Below are positions 1 to 10,397 of a stretch of DNA of 64,000 nt, in pieces. The stretch is from assembly GCF_010731895.1 (NCBI RefSeq), contig NZ_AP022596.1, forward strand, positions 5,084,001 through 5,148,000, given 5' to 3'. The first letter of the stretch is position 1. The number at the start of each line of letters is the position of its first letter. The stretch is from Mycolicibacterium helvum (lineage in GTDB: Bacteria; Actinomycetota; Actinomycetes; Mycobacteriales; Mycobacteriaceae). A program made the position numbers and the translations under genes. The notes beneath the pieces were generated by a model. That model was not told the origin of the DNA. It saw only the letters and a program-made list of their open reading frames with translations, and ran no database searches.

Positions 1-51
1 GTGCGCGTAATGGTTGCGCGAGACGTACCGTCCCGGTTTGGTCTGTCAGGG

Positions 52-68
52 GCGAATATATGATTCGC
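52..68. promoter_or_regulatory. Short inverted repeat upstream of metK
   Basis: GCGAAT at 52-57 and ATTCGC at 63-68 form a perfect 6-bp inverted repeat around ATATG, about 50 bp before the metK start. It could be a small operator or an mRNA hairpin. Nothing else was recognised in bases 1-115, which appear to be non-coding leader. Confidence 0.25.
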
Positions 69-115
69 AGAACTAACTTTTTTGGGAAACTAGCCCAGGA
101 GAAGGGAATGACACT

Positions 116-1320
<1,205 letters not shown>

Positions 1321-1324
<4 letters not shown>

Positions 1325-2826
1325 TCACCCGTCGAGATCGACGTTTTGGCGGTGGTGAAGCGGTAGTCGTCGAGCGGGAAGCGCCGGCTGTGCCAGTACG
1401 CCTCGACGGTGCTGGCCGGCCGTAGCGGCACATCGCCGTTCTTGTCGAAGTAGTAGCTGTTGGCCTGCTTGCAGCTGTCCTGCCAGAAGATCTGGCGGTG
1501 CCGCTTGGCCATCATCGACGCAAAGAACCGGTCGTTGGCCTCCCGGGTCACCTCGATTCGGGTGGCCTGTGTGCGCCGGGCCTGTGTCAGGCAGCGGACG
1601 ATGTGGTGGCTCTGTGCCTCGATCAGCGCGAAGTAGGACGACCCGACATAGCCGTACGGCCCGAATACCGTGAACATGTTCGGAAAGCCCGGCACGCTGA
1701 CGCCCTCATAGGCCTGCAGCCGGTTCTCGTCCCAGAACCGCGCCAGTGACTGGCCGCCCAGACCGGTCACCGGATAGGTCGGCACGCTGTCGGTGTCCAT
1801 CACCTTGAACCCGGTGGCCAGGATCAGGACGTCAGCGTCGTAGCAGCCGCCGTCGGCGGTGGCCACCCCCGAGCCGGTGATCTTGTCGATCGGGTCGGTG
1901 ACCAATTCGACATTGTCCCGGTTGAACGTGGACAGATAGCTGTTGTGGAACCCTGGTCGCTTGCATCCGACGGCGTAGCGGGGGGTGAGCTTGCTGCGGA
2001 TCTTCTGATCGTGAACTTGGTTGCGCAGGTAGGCCTTTCCGATTTCGGACATCTGGCGGGCCATCGGGTTGATGGTGAAATAGTGCGCGGCCAATGGGAA
2101 AGTCAGCTCGACGTAGGCCTGGCTGACCAAGCGTTGCAGGGTCATGCCGCCGGGTACGCGCATCGCCCAGCGCGCGGCCCGCGAGATCGGTAGGTCCGCC
2201 TTCGGGAAGCACCAGATCGGGGTGCGCTGAAAAACGGTGAGCCGCTCCACAATCGGCGCGATCTCGGGGATCACCTGTACCGCGGATGCGCCGGTGCCGA
2301 TGACGATGACCCGTTTGCCGGCCAGATCCTGGCCGTGGTCCCAGCGCGCGGTGTGCATGGTCAGCCCGGCGAACGAGTCCACCCCGTCGATATCAGGCGG
2401 CTTGGGAATGGTCAGGACGCCGCTGGCGTTGATCAGGTACCGCGCGCTCAGAACGCCACCGGAATCCAGCTCAACCAGCCATGCGTCCTGCGCGCCGTCG
2501 AACACCGCTCCAGTCACCTTGGTGTTGAACCGGATTCGGCTGCGCAGTCCGTATTTCTCGACGCAGTGTTCGGCGTAGGCGCGCAGCTCTCGGCCCGGCG
2601 CATAAGTGCGCGACCAGTGCGGGCTCTGCTCGAAGGAGAACTGGTAGGAGAACGACGGGATGTCGACGGCGATCCCGGGATAGGTATTCCAGTACCAGGT
2701 CCCGCCGGGGCCCTCGCCGGCTTCGACGATCAGGTAGTCGCCCAAGCCCGCCTTGTCGAGCAGGATCGCCGAACCGATACCGGAGAATCCAGCGCCGACG
2801 ATCAGCGTCTCGTAGTCGGGCTTCAT
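1321..2826 (-). CDS. FAD-dependent monooxygenase, Baeyer-Villiger type
   Basis: Predicted NADPH- and FAD-dependent oxygenase of 501 residues. The FAD Rossmann motif GAGFSG is at residues 11-16, the NADPH Rossmann motif GTGASA at 177-182, and between them [12 protein letters not shown] (152-163) fits the Baeyer-Villiger fingerprint FxGxxxHxxxW(P/D). The substrate cannot be read from sequence; family members oxidise ketones, including long-chain or steroid-like ones. Its position beside metK corresponds to the monooxygenase next to metK in M. tuberculosis. The ATG at 2826 is preceded by a good GGGAGGA Shine-Dalgarno. It is likely its own transcription unit, since a strong hairpin separates it from the gene upstream. 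Confidence 0.9.
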
Positions 2827-2840
2827 TGCCCATCCTCCCG

Positions 2841-2874
2841 TGCGCGTAGGCGGCCTACCGACCGCCTACGCGCA
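2841..2874 (-). terminator. Hairpin terminator after the haemophore-like gene
   Basis: A perfect 13-bp inverted repeat (arms 2841-2853 and 2862-2874, 8-nt loop) fills the gap between the stop of the haemophore-like gene and the start of the monooxygenase gene. There is no U tract, which is common for mycobacterial terminators. The left arm is close to the monooxygenase ribosome-binding site, so it could also influence that gene. Confidence 0.6.
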
Positions 2875-2882
2875 ACGCCGGG

Positions 2883-3278
2883 CTAGCCGACGAACTGGTC
2901 GAACGCCCACTGGTACTGCGGCGGGATGACCTGAACGCCGCACTGCTTCTGCAGCGTGCCCAGCGGGGCGATGATCCCGGTGAACTCCTGGTATTCCTGC
3001 GGGTTGGCCTGCGCGTAGGCCTGCAGGGTCGCGGAGGCCTGCGCGCGCGGCTGCATGGCCGCGGTCATCAGCATTTTCTGACCGGCCGGGTGGGTGGCCA
3101 GGTAGCCCTGGATCTGGCCTTGTGCGGTCGCGACAGTCGCGTCGATGTTGCCTTGGCTGCAGTCGGGCGCGGCAACCGCGGCCGGGGCGGCGATGATCGC
3201 CGATGCCAGGCCGGCGGTGATGGCGCCGAAACAGATGCCGAGTGTTCGCCGGGTTCCGGCGGCTTCAGCAATTTTCAT
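2883..3278 (-). CDS. Secreted haemophore-type haem-binding protein
   Basis: A 131-residue exported protein. The first ~37 residues are a Sec signal peptide with a hydrophobic core ending AVAA before Pro-Asp-Cys. The mature part has two cysteines (near the mature N-terminus and near residue 113) that probably form a disulfide, plus YLATHP and YAQANPQEYQEF segments. This spacing (Cys, YLxxHP, NPxxY, Cys) is typical of the small mycobacterial haemophore family (MHB fold, M. tuberculosis Rv0203 relatives). Haem binding is inferred from family. It is followed by a hairpin terminator and preceded by a GGAGGG sequence about 12 nt before the ATG. Confidence 0.75.
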   Translation of the reverse strand: MKIAEAAGTRRTLGICFGAITAGLASAIIAAPAAVAAPDCSQGNIDATVATAQGQIQGYLATHPAGQKMLMTAAMQPRAQASATLQAYAQANPQEYQEFTGIIAPLGTLQKQCGVQVIPPQYQWAFDQFVG

Positions 3279-3373
3279 GGGGTAGATCCCTCCACATTGT
3301 GAATTCTGTTGCCATTGTGGCCTGTCCGGACGATCCCGACAAGGTTGCTCCTAGCACTGCTCTTCCAAGCTGC

Positions 3374-4348
3374 TCACGCGTGCAACGCTGCGCGCAGAGC
3401 GGCTAATCCACGTTCGGTCGCCTCAGTGGCGGCCGGAACGATCCCGGCGTAGCCGAGATAGCCATGCACCAGTGTGTCGGCCTGATGCAGGTCTACCGTT
3501 ACACCCGCCGCGGCCAACACCTCGGCATAGCGGGTGCCGTCGTCGCGTAGCGGATCGTGGCCGGCGACGGCAATGTAGGCGGGCGGCAGGCCAGCCAGGT
3601 TGCCCGCCCGGCCGGGGGCCAGGCCCGGCGGCGGGTCAGCGAGGTCGATTTCCCCGGCGTACCAGCGGCTGAAGGCGTCGACGGCGGCGTTGTCGAGTAC
3701 CGGCGCGTCGGCGTTCTCGCTGAACGACGGTAGCGAGTTGTCCCACATCGTCGACGGGTACCAGAGCAGCTGGAACGCGATCGCCGGGCCGCCGCTGTCG
3801 CGGGCCAGCTGGGCCACCACCGCCGACAGCGTGCCGCCGGCCGAGTCACCGGCGACCGCCAGCCGCGAACCGTCCGCGCCCAACCGGTCGGCATTGGCCG
3901 CGACCCACCGGGTAGCGGCCCAGACGTCGTCGACAGCGGCCGGGTAGGGATGTTCGGGGGCGAGCCGGTAGTCGACCGAGACGACCACAGTGTCTGCGGC
4001 GGCGGCGTGCAGGCGCGCCGTCCCGTCATGGGTATCGAGGTCGCCGACCGCGAAACCGCCGCCGTGGAAGTACATGGTGATCGGAGGGCAGGAGCGCCGC
4101 GACCCGGGAATTGACTCCGGCGGCGTCGTGATTTCGTCGGGCCAGTAGACCCGGACCGGGATCGGGCCGGCGGGGCCGTCGATGTGGCGATTCTCGACCC
4201 GCAGGCCGGGATGGACCGGGCGGCGCGGCAGCTCCCGGAGCCGGCGGCGCGCCTCCTCGACTCCGCCGTCCACGGTCAATTGGAACGGCACCGCTTCCAG
4301 TACCTTCTGCAGGATGGCATCCACTGGCGCTCGGTCCAAGCTCGGCAT
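3374..4348 (-). CDS. Alpha/beta-hydrolase esterase/lipase, HSL family (LipH/LipI-like)
   Basis: A 324-residue cytoplasmic carboxylesterase of the hormone-sensitive-lipase family. The oxyanion-hole motif HGGGFAVGD and the nucleophile elbow GDSAGG are both present. An Asp (in [12 protein letters not shown]) and a His (in LVHGYLGY) near the C-terminus complete the triad. Mycobacteria carry lipH/lipI esterases at this point before priA; this is the single copy here. The ATG at 4348 is preceded by TACGGT (4360-4355 on the minus strand) six nt upstream, suggesting a leaderless transcript. It overlaps head to head with the YhhN gene start. Substrate preference (short-chain acyl esters in relatives) is inferred. 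Confidence 0.88.
   Translation of the reverse strand: MPSLDRAPVDAILQKVLEAVPFQLTVDGGVEEARRRLRELPRRPVHPGLRVENRHIDGPAGPIPVRVYWPDEITTPPESIPGSRRSCPPITMYFHGGGFAVGDLDTHDGTARLHAAAADTVVVSVDYRLAPEHPYPAAVDDVWAATRWVAANADRLGADGSRLAVAGDSAGGTLSAVVAQLARDSGGPAIAFQLLWYPSTMWDNSLPSFSENADAPVLDNAAVDAFSRWYAGEIDLADPPPGLAPGRAGNLAGLPPAYIAVAGHDPLRDDGTRYAEVLAAAGVTVDLHQADTLVHGYLGYAGIVPAATEATERGLAALRAALHA
4301..4306 (+). promoter_or_regulatory. -10 box for the YhhN gene (leaderless)
   Basis: TACCTT fits the mycobacterial TANNNT -10 and ends 7 nt before the ATG at 4314. The box lies inside the esterase coding region. It supports the ATG at 4314, for which no convincing Shine-Dalgarno is seen. Confidence 0.4.
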
Positions 4349-5048
4349 CAGCCCACCGTACTTACGGAGCCTGACACATTGGTGGCTAGCCGGTGCGGTC
4401 GCGGCGATCGGTTACGGCATCTTTCTGGCGATCACCGCGCTGCGGCTGCCCGAGAATGCCGAGCTCACCGGCCGGTTCCCGGGCCAGCCCGCCGTCAAGG
4501 CTCTGATGGCGGTACTACTCGCGGTCGCTGCACTGTGGCACCCACTCGTCCGGGAGCGACGCTGGCTGGTCGCGGCACTGCTGTTCTCGGCCGGCGGCGA
4601 CTTCTTTCTGGCGATGCCGTGGTGGCAGCCGTCGTTCGTGCTCGGGCTGGGCTCGTTCCTGGTCGCCCACCTCTGCTACCTGGGCGCGCTGCTTCCACTG
4701 CGGGGTCCCAGCCGGCTCCGGCTGACCGCTTCGGCGGTCGTGGTCGTCGCATGCGTGGGTTTGCTGGTGTGGTTCTGGCCCCGGCTGGTCGCCGACGGGC
4801 TGACCATCCCGGTCATGGTCTACATGACGGTGCTGGCCGCGATGGTGTGCTCGGCGCTGCTGGCCCGCCTTCCGACGCCGTGGACGGCCCTAGGAGCGGT
4901 GTCGTTCGCGATCTCGGACGGCATGATCGGCATCGGCCGCTTCGTCCTGGACTCACCGGCACTGGAAGTGCCGATCTGGTGGGTGTACGCCACTTCGCAG
5001 GTGTTGATCACGGCCGGGTTCTTCTTCGGCCGGGTGGCGGCTGGCTAA
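4314..5048 (+). CDS. YhhN-family membrane protein (lysoplasmalogenase-like)
   Basis: A multi-pass inner-membrane protein of about 244 residues with seven or eight hydrophobic segments. SAGGDFFLA and [14 protein letters not shown] are the characteristic acidic motifs of the YhhN/TMEM86 family, whose members hydrolyse the vinyl-ether bond of lysoplasmalogens or act on related lipids. M. tuberculosis has a gene of this family before priA. The start is uncertain. No ATG, GTG or TTG lies in frame between 4314 and the first membrane segment, so 4314 is the last possible conventional start; it overlaps the esterase start by 35 bp, and the TACCTT box supports it. The catalytic role is family-based only. 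Confidence 0.8.
   Translation: MASTGARSKLGISPPYLRSLTHWWLAGAVAAIGYGIFLAITALRLPENAELTGRFPGQPAVKALMAVLLAVAALWHPLVRERRWLVAALLFSAGGDFFLAMPWWQPSFVLGLGSFLVAHLCYLGALLPLRGPSRLRLTASAVVVVACVGLLVWFWPRLVADGLTIPVMVYMTVLAAMVCSALLARLPTPWTALGAVSFAISDGMIGIGRFVLDSPALEVPIWWVYATSQVLITAGFFFGRVAAG
4355..4360 (-). promoter_or_regulatory. -10 box for the esterase gene (leaderless)
   Basis: On the minus strand TACGGT ends six nt before the esterase ATG at 4348, the geometry of mycobacterial leaderless transcripts. Confidence 0.4.
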
Positions 5049-5068
5049 AAGTCTGTCGGGCCCGTCGA

Positions 5069-5074
5069 TAGTCT
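5069..5074 (+). promoter_or_regulatory. -10 box for priA (leaderless)
   Basis: TAGTCT (TANNNT) followed by six nt and the priA ATG at 5081. No Shine-Dalgarno is present, consistent with a leaderless message. Confidence 0.45.
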
Positions 5075-5080
5075 TCGACG

Positions 5081-7078
5081 ATGCCGATCCGGCGCGCCGC
5101 CGAGCACGAACCCATCGCCCGGGTGTTGCCGATGCTGTCGGTGCCGCACCTGGACCGTGAGTTCGACTATCTGGTGTCGGCTGAACAATCCGACGACGCC
5201 CAGCCCGGGGTCCGGGTCCGGGTCCGGTTCCACGGACGGCTGGTCGACGCCTTCGTGCTCGAACGGCGTTCCGAGACCGACCATGTCGGTCAGCTGGGCT
5301 GGCTGGACCGGGTCATCTCAGCCGAGCCGGTGCTCACCCCGGAGGTCCGCCGCCTCGTCGACGCGGTCGCCGCCCGCTACGCCGGCACCCGACCCGACGT
5401 ACTCCGGCTGGCTATCCCACCCCGGCATGCCCGGGCGGAGAAGACCCAGGCCGACGCTCCGCTGCTCCCCGTCATCGACCCGGTCGACCCCACCGGCTGG
5501 GCTCGCTATGCCCGCGGTGAGGGATTCCTGACTGCGCTGCGCGACGGCCGGGCCGCCCGAGCGGTGTGGCAGGCGCTGCCGGGCGAGCAGTGGTGCGACC
5601 GGATCGCCGAAGCCGCCGCGGCCGCCGTGAGCGGCGGCTACGGGGTGTTGGCTGTGGTGCCCGACCAGCGCGATATCGACGCGCTGTGGCAGGCCGCGAC
5701 CGCGCGGATCGACCCGTCCGCGGTGGTCGCCCTGTCCGCCGGGCTGGGCCCCTCGGCCCGGTACCGGCGCTGGCTGGCGGCGCTACGTGGGCACGCCCGG
5801 CTGGTCATCGGCACCCGCAGCGCGGTATTCGCCCCCGTCGAGCGGCTTGGCCTGGTCATCGTCTGGGACGACGGCGATGACACCCTCGCCGAACCGCGCG
5901 CACCGTACCCGCACGCCCGCGAGGTGGCGATGCTGCGCGCCCATCAGCTGCGCTGCGCGGCGGTGATCGGGGGCTACTCCCGCACGGCCGAAGCGCAGGC
6001 GCTGGTGCAGAGCGGCTGGGCGCACGACCTGGTGGCATCCCGACCGCTGGTGCGCGCGTCCGCGCCCCGGGTGGTTGCCCTCGACGACGCCGGCTACGCG
6101 GAGGAACGCGACCCCGCCGCCCGGTCGGCCCGGTTGCCGTCGCTGGCGCTGCGCGCCGCCCGCGGCGCGCTCGAACAGGAAGCCCCGGTGCTGATCCAGG
6201 TGCCGCGGCGCGGCTATGTGCCGTCGGTGGCCTGCGCGCGCTGCCGGACGATCGCCCGCTGCCGGCACTGTATGGGGCCGTTGTCGCTGTCCGAGCGGGA
6301 TGCCGCCGGCGCGGTGTGCCGCTGGTGCGGCCGGATGGACAGCTCGCTGCGCTGCCGGCGCTGCGGCTCCGACGCAATCCGTGCCGTGGTGGTGGGGGCG
6401 CGCCGCACCGCCGAGGAAATGGGCCGGGCCTTCCCGGGGACGACGGTCATCACCTCTGCTGGGGACTCGGTGCATACCGAGATCGAGCCGGGCCCGGCCC
6501 TCGTCGTCGCCACCCCGGGAGCTGAGCCGCACGTGCCGGGCGGATATGGCGCCGCACTGCTGCTGGACAGCTGGGCGCTGCTGGGCCGCCAGGACCTGCG
6601 CGCCGCCGAGGACACCTTGCGGCGCTGGATGGCCGCCGCCGCGCAGGTCCGGCCCCGCGGCGACGGCGGTGTGGTGGCGGTGGTGGCCGAGTCGGCCATC
6701 CCGACCGTGCAAGCGCTGATCAAGTGGGATCCCGTCGGGCACGCGGAGGCCGAACTGGACGCCCGCGCCGAGGTCGCGCTGCCACCATGTGTGCACATGG
6801 CCGCCGTCGACGGCGGCTCGGATGCGGTCGGCGCGCTGCTCGAACATGCCGAGCTGCCCGAAGACGCCGACCTGCTCGGCCCCGTCGACCTGCCGCCCGG
6901 CGTCCGGCGCCCGCCCGCGACCCGGCCGGGCGAACCGGTCATCCGAATGCTGGTGCGGGTCCCCAAGGACGAGGGACTGGGCCTGGCCGCCTCGCTGCGG
7001 CATGCCATCGCCATCGCCAGCGCCCGGCACGACCACGAGGCAGTTCGGGTACAGATCGATCCGTTGCACATAGGGTGA
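5081..7078 (+). CDS. priA: Primosomal protein N' (PriA), helicase-motif-poor actinobacterial form
   Basis: Replication-restart protein of 665 residues that recognises branched DNA and reloads the replisome. The N-terminal DNA-binding domain spans about residues 1-110. A zinc-binding block near 385-435 has paired cysteines (CARCRTIARCRHC, CRWCG, CRRCG). The expected Walker A GxxGxGK(T/S) is absent: at its place the protein reads GGYGVLAVVPDQRD, and the DEAH box is replaced by VIVWDDGDD. The loss matches actinobacterial PriA as known, so the protein probably keeps a structural role without ATP-driven unwinding. It follows the YhhN gene by 32 bp and has its own -10 box. Confidence 0.9.
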   Translation: MPIRRAAEHEPIARVLPMLSVPHLDREFDYLVSAEQSDDAQPGVRVRVRFHGRLVDAFVLERRSETDHVGQLGWLDRVISAEPVLTPEVRRLVDAVAARYAGTRPDVLRLAIPPRHARAEKTQADAPLLPVIDPVDPTGWARYARGEGFLTALRDGRAARAVWQALPGEQWCDRIAEAAAAAVSGGYGVLAVVPDQRDIDALWQAATARIDPSAVVALSAGLGPSARYRRWLAALRGHARLVIGTRSAVFAPVERLGLVIVWDDGDDTLAEPRAPYPHAREVAMLRAHQLRCAAVIGGYSRTAEAQALVQSGWAHDLVASRPLVRASAPRVVALDDAGYAEERDPAARSARLPSLALRAARGALEQEAPVLIQVPRRGYVPSVACARCRTIARCRHCMGPLSLSERDAAGAVCRWCGRMDSSLRCRRCGSDAIRAVVVGARRTAEEMGRAFPGTTVITSAGDSVHTEIEPGPALVVATPGAEPHVPGGYGAALLLDSWALLGRQDLRAAEDTLRRWMAAAAQVRPRGDGGVVAVVAESAIPTVQALIKWDPVGHAEAELDARAEVALPPCVHMAAVDGGSDAVGALLEHAELPEDADLLGPVDLPPGVRRPPATRPGEPVIRMLVRVPKDEGLGLAASLRHAIAIASARHDHEAVRVQIDPLHIG

Positions 7079-7127
7079 AACCCGGTGAACCACGGGGGCG
7101 TGGACCCGACGAAACGGGGGAGGCGAG

Positions 7128-8933
7128 ATGAAGTTGACCGGCCGGGTCATCTGGTTCTCGATTGCCTTGTTGCTCATGGTCATTGGGCTGCTGTGGCCGC
7201 TGATGTTCACGGGGAGCTCGCAGGGTGCCCCGCCGTCGGACCCGGTCGTCATCACCGACTACCACGCCGAACTCGTCGTCGATGCCAACGGCAGGCTGGA
7301 TGCCACCGAGATCATCACCGGCGCTTTCCCCGGTGGGCGGCACGGAATCTTCCGGTACTGGGACGTCGCCAACCTCAACAGTCCGCATGTCCGGCAGCCA
7401 CCCCAGATCACCGAGGTCCTCCTCGATGACCGCCCGGTGCCGTACACGATGCAGTGGGAGAGCGGAAAACGCTTCCGGGTGGCCAAGATCGGCGACCCGG
7501 GCAGCTACCTCGACTACGGCAGGCACGTCTTCCGGATCCGCTACACCATCGACGGGGTCCTCGACCCGGGCGGCACCGGTGCCGACAAGAAGTTCGCGTC
7601 GTCGACCGGAGACCCGTCGGCGCGGTCGGCGTTTTTCTGGAACGTCATCGCCCCGGCGTGGAACAACACCATCGAACGCGCCGATATCTCCGTGGTCCTG
7701 CCCGGCGGTATCACCGGCGCCCAGTGCTCGGTCGGCTATGGCGTCGGGCGGGCCTGCGACGACCTGACTGTCAGTGGCGACAAGGTCCATCTGTCGGCCA
7801 GCAACCTGGCCCCTCGCACACCGGTCACGGTACGGGCCGGGGTCGACGTGCCCACGCCGCCGCGCGCCGAGCTGCCGTGGACCTACCGCTGGGACCCGGT
7901 CCTGGGCCAGTCGCTGCCCGTGGTCGTGTGGCTGGTCGGCGCCAGCCTGGCGGCTGGTCTCGGTGCCTACCTGTGGTGGCGGACCACGGTCGAGCCCCCA
8001 CCGGGTTTTCCGCTGCAGTACGCGCCGCCGCCGGGTCTGGGCCCGGTGCAGTGCGAGTACATCCGCACCGAGAAGGTGCCGGCCAATGGGCTGACCGCGA
8101 CGCTGTTTTATCTGGCTGAGCACAAGCTGATCAATCTGCTCCAGGTCAGCGGTAAGAAGTGGACCATCACCGGGAGCGCGCCCGCCGCGGCGTGGGCCGA
8201 CGTCGACCCGGTCAGCCTGGATGTCGGCGCGGCACTCAAGATCGTCGGGCCCGGCACCCGATTCGACGCGAACGGCACTGTGGCCGCCGGCAAGAAGCTC
8301 TCCAGCGCCAAAACGGATATGAGCGCGGCCGTCACGAAGTGGGCGTTCGACGGCTTCATGGTCAAACGCTCCAAGGAGCTGTGGCTGCGGTTCTTCAACG
8401 TCCTCGCGCTGACGCTGGCCGCGTGTACCTTCTTCTGGTCTCCGGTCACCCTAAGGGGTGTCCCGTTCGCGCTGTTCTTCGGTTTCTCGGCCCGATCATG
8501 GACCGCCGGGGTCGGCAGTCGGCGCACCGCCGCGGGGCGCGAACTGTGGTCGCAGGCCGGCGGTTTCTACCGGATGCTGTCCACCGACTCGGCCGAGTCA
8601 CGCTTCGACTTCGCCGCCCGCAAGGACCTCTACACCGCCTATATCCCGTTTGCCGTCGCCGGCGGGGTGGCCGCCCTGTGGGCCCGCAAGTACCAGACCT
8701 CCACCGGCGAGGTCGACCCGCGACCGGAGTGGTACCACTCGTCGTCGGGTACCAGCTGGCATGCGGCCACCATCGGTGGTGCTAGTTTCGACAGCTTCGA
8801 GTCGGCGTTGTCGTCGTCGATCGGGGCCTACACCGCCTCGCAGTCCTCCTCGTCCAGCAGTGACGGAGGAGGGGGCGGCGGTGGTGGCGGAGGCGGCGGT
8901 GGTGGTGGCGGAGGAGGAGGCGGTTCATGGTGA
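7128..8933 (+). CDS. DUF2207 membrane protein with polyglycine tail
   Basis: A 601-residue membrane protein. Residues 7-30 form a signal anchor; ~40-250 are an extracytoplasmic beta-rich DUF2207 domain (FPGGRHGIFRYWDV is typical). A transmembrane helix near 265-285 leads to a cytoplasmic winged-helix-like segment (TATLFYLAEHKLINL), then hydrophobic stretches near 420-450 and 505-520. The tail is Ser-rich followed by 20 glycines and Ser-Trp, a common ending in this family. The ATG has a strong GGGGGAGGCGAG ribosome-binding site. It overlaps lemA by 7 bases (ATGGTGA), so the two are translationally coupled. DUF2207-LemA pairs are widespread; the function is unknown. Confidence 0.85.
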   Translation: MKLTGRVIWFSIALLLMVIGLLWPLMFTGSSQGAPPSDPVVITDYHAELVVDANGRLDATEIITGAFPGGRHGIFRYWDVANLNSPHVRQPPQITEVLLDDRPVPYTMQWESGKRFRVAKIGDPGSYLDYGRHVFRIRYTIDGVLDPGGTGADKKFASSTGDPSARSAFFWNVIAPAWNNTIERADISVVLPGGITGAQCSVGYGVGRACDDLTVSGDKVHLSASNLAPRTPVTVRAGVDVPTPPRAELPWTYRWDPVLGQSLPVVVWLVGASLAAGLGAYLWWRTTVEPPPGFPLQYAPPPGLGPVQCEYIRTEKVPANGLTATLFYLAEHKLINLLQVSGKKWTITGSAPAAAWADVDPVSLDVGAALKIVGPGTRFDANGTVAAGKKLSSAKTDMSAAVTKWAFDGFMVKRSKELWLRFFNVLALTLAACTFFWSPVTLRGVPFALFFGFSARSWTAGVGSRRTAAGRELWSQAGGFYRMLSTDSAESRFDFAARKDLYTAYIPFAVAGGVAALWARKYQTSTGEVDPRPEWYHSSSGTSWHAATIGGASFDSFESALSSSIGAYTASQSSSSSSDGGGGGGGGGGGGGGGGGGGGSW

Positions 8934-9463
8934 GCTTCGTGCTGATCGTGGTGCTGGTGCTCGCGGTCTTGGTGTTGATCGGGTTCGTGTTGGGCTACAA
9001 CAAGGTTCGGGCCGCAGACGTCCGCGTCGACGAGGCGCTCGGCGGTATTGACGTGCAGCTCACCCGGCGGGCCGCCCTGATCCCCGGACTGGTGCACACG
9101 GTGCAGACCTTCGCTGCCCACGAGAAGGCGATCCTGGATCACGTTGCCGACGCGCAGACGGCGCTGGCCGCCGCGACGACGGGGAAATCAGTCGCGCAAC
9201 GCACTTCGGCGGAAAAGGAATTCGACACCGCGGTCGGTCAGGTGCTGGCGCTTGGCCAGACCTACCCGCAGCTGAACTCCTCCAACAACTTCCTGAACCT
9301 GCAGCAGAACCTGGCCGACACCGAGGACAAGCTGGCGTTCGCCCGCCAGTACTACAACGACGCGGTCGCAGGAGTGAACCGGTTGATCACCACGATTCCG
9401 ACGATGTTCGTCGCGCCGATGGCCGGGGTGTCGCAGCGTGAGTTCTACCAGGTGTCAAAGTAG
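8927..9463 (+). CDS. LemA family protein
   Basis: A 178-residue protein with one N-terminal transmembrane helix (residues 3-23) and a helical-bundle body. Hallmarks are YNKVR after the membrane segment, [20 protein letters not shown], and [27 protein letters not shown] with the ending NxFPTxFVAP-like IPTMFVAP. Most of the protein should face away from its membrane anchor as a long alpha-helical bundle. It is coupled to the DUF2207 gene and followed by fmt after 4 bp. The molecular role of LemA is not established. Confidence 0.88.
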   Translation: MVSFVLIVVLVLAVLVLIGFVLGYNKVRAADVRVDEALGGIDVQLTRRAALIPGLVHTVQTFAAHEKAILDHVADAQTALAAATTGKSVAQRTSAEKEFDTAVGQVLALGQTYPQLNSSNNFLNLQQNLADTEDKLAFARQYYNDAVAGVNRLITTIPTMFVAPMAGVSQREFYQVSK

Positions 9464-9467
9464 CGGT

Positions 9468-10397
9468 ATGCGAATCATTTTCGCCGGTACCCCCGAGCCG
9501 GCCCTGCCGTCGTTACAGCGGCTGATCGACTCACCGCGCCACGATGTGATCGCGGTGCTCACCCGCCCGGATGCCGCGGCTGGGCGTCGCGGCAAACCCG
9601 CGCCGTCACCGGTGGCGCAGCTCGCCGCGGCAGCAGGCATTCCGGTGTTGCGCCCGTCACGGCCCAATAGCGGTGAGTTCGTCGCCGAGTTGGCTGAGCT
9701 GGCGCCGGAATGCTGCGCGGTGGTGGCCTACGGCGCGCTGCTCTCCGAGCAGTTGCTGGCGGTTCCGGCGCACGGCTGGATCAATCTGCATTTCTCGCTG
9801 CTGCCGGCGTGGCGGGGTGCCGCGCCAGTACAGGCCGCCATCGCCGCGGGCGATACCGTCACGGGCGCAACGACTTTCCTGATCGAGCCGAGCCTGGATT
9901 CCGGACCGGTTTACGGCGTGGTCACCGAGACGGTGCGCCCCGCCGACACCGCGGGCGATCTGCTGGACCGGCTGGCCGTCTCGGGCGCGGCCCTTCTGGA
10001 GGCGACGCTGGACGGTATCGCCGACGCCACCTTGACTCCGGCACCCCAACCCGCCGACGGGGTCAGCGTGGCGCCCAAGATCACCGTCGAGCAGGCGCGC
10101 ATCTCCTGGGACCTGCCCGCCCACGTGGTCGACCGCCGGATCCGCGCGGTGACCCCCAATCCCGGTGCCTGGACGATGCTCGGTGACCTGCGGGTCAAGG
10201 TCGGCCCGGTCAGTGTCGACGAGGCGGCCTTGCCCTTGGCGCCGGGGGAGATCGTGGTGGATCGGTCCGGTGTCAGGGTCGGCACCGGGTCGCAGCCGGT
10301 GATACTCGGCCAGGTGCAGCCGCCGGGCAAGAAGCTGATGAACGCCGCAGACTGGGCTCGCGGTGCCCGGCTCGACGAAACGGTGCGGGCATCATGA
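9468..10397 (+). CDS. fmt: Methionyl-tRNA formyltransferase
   Basis: Transfers a formyl group from 10-formyltetrahydrofolate to initiator Met-tRNA. The 309-residue product starts at the ATG at 9468 ([12 protein letters not shown]), the conserved N-terminus; an in-frame codon 10 residues upstream lies inside lemA and is unlikely. The folate-site motif [15 protein letters not shown] is around residues 108-122 and includes the catalytic His-Ser-Leu-Leu-Pro segment. A C-terminal OB-like domain follows from about 205. ATGA overlap with rsmB shows operon coupling. Confidence 0.95.
   Translation: MRIIFAGTPEPALPSLQRLIDSPRHDVIAVLTRPDAAAGRRGKPAPSPVAQLAAAAGIPVLRPSRPNSGEFVAELAELAPECCAVVAYGALLSEQLLAVPAHGWINLHFSLLPAWRGAAPVQAAIAAGDTVTGATTFLIEPSLDSGPVYGVVTETVRPADTAGDLLDRLAVSGAALLEATLDGIADATLTPAPQPADGVSVAPKITVEQARISWDLPAHVVDRRIRAVTPNPGAWTMLGDLRVKVGPVSVDEAALPLAPGEIVVDRSGVRVGTGSQPVILGQVQPPGKKLMNAADWARGARLDETVRAS

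Noticed and set aside
5783..7255. 490-codon minus-strand frame opposite priA
   Set aside because: Low-complexity His/Arg/Gly-rich translation, typical antisense artefact.
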